Shown: positions 31,870-33,955 of the stretch, piece after piece
How the letters are laid out: each line of letters starts with the position of its first letter
Position numbering within the stretch: the first letter of the stretch is position 1
Assembly (NCBI RefSeq): GCF_034651555.1
Contig: NZ_JAYEEQ010000028.1
Location: forward strand, 1 to 33,955
Reading direction: 5' to 3'
DNA length: 33,955 bases
Source of the DNA: Aurantibrevibacter litoralis
Lineage (GTDB): Bacteria > Bacteroidota > Bacteroidia > Flavobacteriales > Flavobacteriaceae
The notes under the pieces: model-generated
The model's input: only the letters and a program-made list of their open reading frames with translations
Told to the model about the DNA's origin: nothing
Databases searched by the model: none
Position numbers and translations under genes: made by a program

Positions 31870-32220
31870 CTATTCAGAAAAACCTAGATACACAAAACCA
31901 TCTGCCACTTTCACAGGAAAAGTTTCAATCTTCTCCATAGTTCCATTCAGATGTTCTCCTGTTTTTAGCGAAAAGGTATTTTTGTGCCTAGGACAGGCCA
32001 CCTTGGGTTCTCCTTGTTCTTCGCCTATCATTCCTCTAGACAGCACCATTTCCATTTTATGAGGACAACGATTTTGAGAGGCATACCAGGTTCCTTCGCG
32101 GGTAAAATTAAATACGGCAATTTGTTTGTCCTTCTACTTTATACAGGCGCCCCCGTTTTTCGTAAATTTAGAGACTTCTGCTGCATTGTACCAAAAAGTA
32201 ACGTTTTTCGCTTTTTCAGT
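31870..32220 (-). pseudogene. nirD: nirD remnant (Rieske-type nitrite reductase small subunit), broken by TAG and lacking its start
   Basis: Read on the minus strand, one continuous frame encodes a NirD-like Rieske protein. It begins with KNVTFWYNAAEVSKFTKNGG followed by ACIK, then TAG at 32136-32134, then KDKQIAVFNFTREGTWYASQ, NRCPHKMEMVLSRGMIGEEQ, GEPKVACPRHKNTFSLKTGE and a normal C-terminus ending VADGFVYLGFSE. The [2Fe-2S] motifs are CPHK and CPRH, as in assimilatory NirD. The amber codon replaces what is usually a tyrosine (a TAC to TAG change). No ATG, GTG or TTG is available before the homology begins, and upstream the frame runs antisense through a rubredoxin. Restart at 32055 would lose the first Rieske cysteine. 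nirB, the partner gene, is absent. I regard the gene as dead unless the stop is a sequencing error. Confidence 0.82.
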
Positions 32221-32224
32221 GCAG

Positions 32225-32329
32225 ATAGCCCCGGGAACCCCTTTTGATGCTGTCCCGGAAACCTTTGTTTGCCCGGTGTGCGAAGCTCCAAAAACTGCTT
32301 TTAGTAAAATAGTGATGGTGTTGCAGTAA
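32225..32329 (+). pseudogene. Truncated rubredoxin (C-terminal half only)
   Basis: The plus strand encodes IAPGTPFDAVPETFVCPVCE then APKTAFSKIVMVLQ and a TAA. This is the second half of a rubredoxin domain, with the second iron-binding CPVC knuckle intact. The first half, including the CxxCGYxYD knuckle, is absent: upstream codons run into antisense nirD. The original gene could have been a small rubredoxin or a larger flavoprotein with a C-terminal rubredoxin domain. A start at an in-frame ATG (32126) would give an unrelated N-terminus, so no functional product is expected. Confidence 0.75.
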
Positions 32330-32473
32330 GGGCTAATGCAATCCGTAGATCGTGGTGTGCTACATTTTTAAATACTTTTTCCCACGAATATATGTCTGGT
32401 TGTATAGTTTCAATACTTCGTGCTTGAATTTATGAAGGGGGTTCGTTAAAGTCAAAAATTGCTATATTAGAGG

Positions 32474-32490
32474 TATTTACAAAGTAAATA
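32474..32490. repeat. 17-bp perfect palindrome
   Basis: TATTTAC and GTAAATA flank AAA, giving a perfect palindrome. It lies 1 nt before the near-palindrome that begins the left cassette boundary, so it may be part of an insertion target or a protein-binding site. Confidence 0.45.
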
Positions 32491-32491
32491 T

Positions 32492-32525
32492 ATGAACCCC
32501 GGTGTTCATAGCGATACGTTGTGCG
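32492..32525 (+). repeat. Left cassette boundary, partial attC-like element
   Basis: ATGAACCCCGGTGTTCAT (32492-32509) is an 18-bp near-palindrome with one mismatched pair. It runs into CATAGCGATACGTTGTGCG (32507-32525). The latter closely parallels the end of the right-hand element (33425-33445), which reads CATAGC, CGAGAC, CGTTGTACG. I take this as a related, degenerate recombination boundary at the left side of the toxin-antitoxin cassette. Confidence 0.45.
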
Positions 32526-32567
32526 TCAGCTTAGAAAACCGAACCGACAGAAATAATTCAAACTTTA

Positions 32568-32585
32568 GTTTCTAAATATAGAAAC
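32568..32585. promoter_or_regulatory. Candidate operator of the toxin-antitoxin operon
   Basis: GTTTCTAAATATAGAAAC is an 18-bp palindrome with a single mismatched pair. It ends 6 nt before the -7 box of the toxin-antitoxin promoter, between the -33 and -7 positions. Antitoxins with an XRE helix-turn-helix usually bind such palindromes to repress their own operon. Confidence 0.5.
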
Positions 32586-32591
32586 ATTGTT

Positions 32592-32599
32592 TATCTTTG
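32592..32599 (+). promoter_or_regulatory. -7 promoter box of the toxin-antitoxin operon
   Basis: TATCTTTG is an exact TAnnTTTG match, 24 nt before the toxin ATG at 32624. The predicted start of transcription is about 15-18 nt before the ATG. Confidence 0.55.
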
Positions 32600-32623
32600 T
32601 GACGCTTAACAAGATAATATTGG

Positions 32624-32965
32624 ATGAAATATTTTGAGACAAGATTTTTAGAAGAAGCCGACAGATTCATTGCTGGACTTGACTCAAAAACAGTCAAAAA
32701 AATCTTTTACAATATTGACCTTGCTGAACAAACTAATGACCCGAAACTTTTAAAGAAACTTCAAAATGACATTTGGGAGTTTCGGACAAAATACGCAGGA
32801 CTTCAAATCAGACTTCTTGCATTTTGGGACAAGACAGACAATAAAGAAACTTTGGTAGTTGCGACCCACGGTTTTATAAAAAAGGTTGACAAAGTTCCGA
32901 AAAACGAAATTGATCGAGCAGTTAGACTTAAAGACAATTATTTCAACAACAAACAAAAAAAATAA
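32624..32965 (+). CDS. Type II toxin of the RelE/HigB (Gp49-like) family
   Basis: This 113-residue basic protein has the HigB/phage Gp49-like layout: an N-terminal helix pair (FLEEADRFIAGLDSKTVKKIFYNIDLAEQ), the core strand DPKLLKKLQNDIWEFRTKYAGLQIRLLAFWD, then TLVVATHGFIKKVDKVPKNEIDRAVRLKD. The segment WEFRTKYAGLQIRLLAFW and the later THGFIKK are the family hallmark. Members are ribosome-dependent mRNA endonucleases that stop translation. The antitoxin gene follows 4 nt later. Toxin-first order is the arrangement of higBA systems. It lies between cassette boundaries, with base composition and codon use similar to mobile cassette genes, so recent transfer is likely. Confidence 0.9.
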   Translation: MKYFETRFLEEADRFIAGLDSKTVKKIFYNIDLAEQTNDPKLLKKLQNDIWEFRTKYAGLQIRLLAFWDKTDNKETLVVATHGFIKKVDKVPKNEIDRAVRLKDNYFNNKQKK

Positions 32966-32969
32966 AGAT

Positions 32970-33296
32970 ATGGCAACTAAAGAAATCAAAACTTATTCGC
33001 TTGCCGAAATGAAGGACAAGTATATCGGCAAAGTTGGAACAGCTGACCGTGACGAATACGAATACGAACTTCGTATGGACGTTTTAGGAAAAATGATAAA
33101 GTCTGCAAGACAAGAACGACACTTAACTCAAGAGGAACTTGGAAAACTTGTAGGTGTGCAGAAAGCTCAAATTTCTAAACTTGAAAGCAGTGCAAACAGT
33201 GCGACAATTGACACTATTTTGAAAGTTTTTAAAGCGTTAAAAGCAGAGATAAACTTTAACGTAAAAATAGAAGATAACTTTGTTAAACTCGCTTGA
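32970..33296 (+). CDS. Type II antitoxin with XRE-family helix-turn-helix (HigA-like)
   Basis: From the ATG at 32970 the protein has 108 residues. A start at 32886, inside the toxin gene, would add 28 unlikely residues. The N-terminal part (KEIKTYSLAEMKDKYIGKVGTADRDEYEYELRM) probably wraps the toxin. The C-terminal XRE DNA-binding domain covers about 40-95: MIKSARQERHLTQEELGKLVGVQKAQISKLESSANSATIDTILKVFKAL. It should neutralise the toxin encoded 4 nt upstream and repress the operon by binding the palindrome at 32568-32585. The stop (33294-33296) is followed after 16 nt by the attC-like element. Confidence 0.92.
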   Translation: MATKEIKTYSLAEMKDKYIGKVGTADRDEYEYELRMDVLGKMIKSARQERHLTQEELGKLVGVQKAQISKLESSANSATIDTILKVFKALKAEINFNVKIEDNFVKLA

Positions 33297-33312
33297 CGAA
33301 AAGAAAGCCGAA

Positions 33313-33445
33313 CGCACAACAATGGCTATACGTAATGCGGGCGAAAGTGCTGAAATGAAAGTAATTACATTAAATAAACTAACAGCTAAACGGAAAGTGA
33401 AGTGCCTTGAAATCCCGCACTACGCATAGCCGAGACCGTTGTACG
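33313..33445 (-). repeat. attC-like imperfect inverted repeat at a cassette boundary
   Basis: Inner arms: GGCTATACGTAATGCGGG (33324-33341) with CCCGCACTACGCATAGCC (33414-33431), 16 of 18 bases paired. Outer arms: CGCACAAC (33313-33320) with GTTGTACG (33438-33445), 7 of 8. The spacers between arms are unequal (3 nt left, 6 nt right), and the loop is 72 nt. All three mismatches are A-C on the plus strand and become G-T pairs on the minus strand, so the minus strand folds better, as the bottom strand of integron attC sites does. The ends do not match the standard GTTRRRY consensus, so an integron origin is only inferred. No integrase gene is in the window. Confidence 0.6.
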
Positions 33446-33449
33446 CAAT

Positions 33450-33914
33450 ATGAGCAAAATGATAATCATAATTGGAACAATCATATTTCTGATATTAGTT
33501 TTTAGCTACATTCAAAATAAGCGGAATGAAAAAAAGTTGCGCAAATTGAATGAAAGTCGACCGAATCTAACTCGAACGGAATACATAAACCGACTTGTAA
33601 AAAACGGATTTGAAAAGCAACACGCAGAAATTGTTCACGATGAAATTCGAGAGTTTATTCAAATGGATGACTTCTCAATTTATCCGGAAGATGATATTCA
33701 CAAAATATACGGAATTGAGGATTTAGATGATATTAATCTGATTGACTCAATCTGTGAAAAACTGAATTTGAGAAAAGCGAAACAGAAAGACTGTGAGGAA
33801 TTGAATGAAAAAATGAAAATATTCAACGCGGAATATATTCTAACATTGACTAAAAATCTAACGGAAGAAAATACTGCGTATATAATTTCCCCCAAAAATA
33901 GGACAGTAATTTAA
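33450..33914 (+). CDS. Hypothetical membrane-anchored protein of a cassette
   Basis: This 154-residue protein begins with one N-terminal transmembrane segment (about 4-21, MIIIIGTIIFLILVFSYI). A charged cytosolic part follows, with helices (RTEYINRLVKNGFEKQHAEIVHDEIREFIQ) and an acidic stretch (DDFSIYPEDDIHKIYGIEDLDDINLIDSICEKL). I do not recognise a family. The ATG lies 4 nt after the attC-like repeat, the placement expected of a gene in a mobile cassette. The last residues (ISPKNRTVI) are encoded by sequence that may belong to an inserted IS3-like end, so the natural C-terminus could be lost. Confidence 0.65.
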   Translation: MSKMIIIIGTIIFLILVFSYIQNKRNEKKLRKLNESRPNLTRTEYINRLVKNGFEKQHAEIVHDEIREFIQMDDFSIYPEDDIHKIYGIEDLDDINLIDSICEKLNLRKAKQKDCEELNEKMKIFNAEYILTLTKNLTEENTAYIISPKNRTVI

Positions 33915-33955
33915 GTTTAATTTTTTATTCTAAATTTACTGTATTATGGAACGCA
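33888..33955 (+). mobile_element. Possible left end of an IS3-like insertion sequence (cut by window end)
   Basis: TTCCCCCAAAAATAGGACAG followed by TAATTTAAG resembles the termini of IS3-family elements, which commonly contain CCCC-AAAA-GGACA. An AT-rich stretch and an ATG at 33946 (ATGGAACGC) follow, where a transposase frame could begin. Only 10 nt of that frame are in the window, so this is a suggestion from motif resemblance alone. Confidence 0.3.

Larger units (their letters stand above)
32330..32623. other. Intergenic region between the nitrate-locus scar and the TA cassette
   Basis: 294 nt without a gene. The first half (32330-32460) shows no recognisable feature. The second half has a 17-bp palindrome (32474-32490), an 18-bp near-palindrome followed by a cassette-boundary sequence (32492-32525), a candidate operator (32568-32585) and a -7 box (32592-32599). 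Confidence 0.6.

Noticed and set aside
31870..32055. A 61-residue stand-alone Rieske protein starting at the internal ATG
   Set aside because: This would lack the first Rieske cysteine-histidine pair (CPHK lies upstream at 32056-32067) and cannot bind the cluster. It is the tail of the broken nirD.
32886..32969. Extended N-terminus for the antitoxin starting inside the toxin gene
   Set aside because: The extra residues are encoded by out-of-frame toxin sequence. The ATG at 32970 gives a normal antitoxin with 4-nt spacing.

Overview
The window reads as chromosomal DNA of a Flavobacteriaceae member (Bacteroidota). The evidence is AT-rich coding and intergenic DNA, repeated -7 boxes of the Bacteroidetes type TAnnTTTG, an SDR-type L-threonine dehydrogenase, a large Bacteroidetes-style Mrp without its cysteine pair, and many small secreted proteins ending their signal peptides in A-Q. 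No rRNA, tRNA or CRISPR array was seen.

Layout. 1-2.8 kb: a FecA-like TonB-dependent receptor. 3.0-4.8 kb: an iron-sulfur block (Mrp carrier, NifU C-terminal domain protein, [2Fe-2S] ferredoxin). 4.9-9.4 kb, minus strand: hemF, an unknown conserved gene, hemB, a serine hydrolase and ogt. hemF has no ATG, GTG or TTG at its expected start. 9.7-15.3 kb: a second serine hydrolase, an MDR oxidoreductase, a Crp/Fnr regulator, secreted or small proteins of poorly known function, and a CBS-domain protein. 15.5-21 kb: a membrane M28 peptidase overlapping an SDR gene, small unknown genes and several clear hairpin terminators. 21-23.4 kb: tdh converging on a RimB-like/RimK fusion. 23.5-27.1 kb, minus strand: a tightly overlapping polyamine operon (arginine decarboxylase, agmatinase, deoxyhypusine-synthase-like enzyme, small acidic protein).

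28.4-32.3 kb, minus strand, looks like the remnant of a nitrate/nitrite assimilation locus: moaC, moaE, a sensor kinase with a NarX/PilJ-like P-box and no response regulator beside it, and a DUF4202 gene. These are followed by a broken nirD, with an in-frame TAG and no start codon. It runs head-on into the 3' part of a rubredoxin coding region on the opposite strand. I read this junction as a deletion or rearrangement scar.

32.3-33.96 kb is a mobile, cassette-like region. A RelE/HigB-type toxin and XRE antitoxin pair has its own promoter and a palindromic candidate operator. It is bounded by two related sequences ending in CATAGC..GA..C.GTTGT.CG. The second is a long attC-like imperfect hairpin, and a second one-gene cassette starts 4 nt after it. 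The window may end in the left end of an IS3-like element. The most interesting points are the nitrate-locus scar, the attC-like cassette boundaries, the polyamine operon with a bacterial deoxyhypusine-synthase homologue, and hemF with no ordinary start codon.
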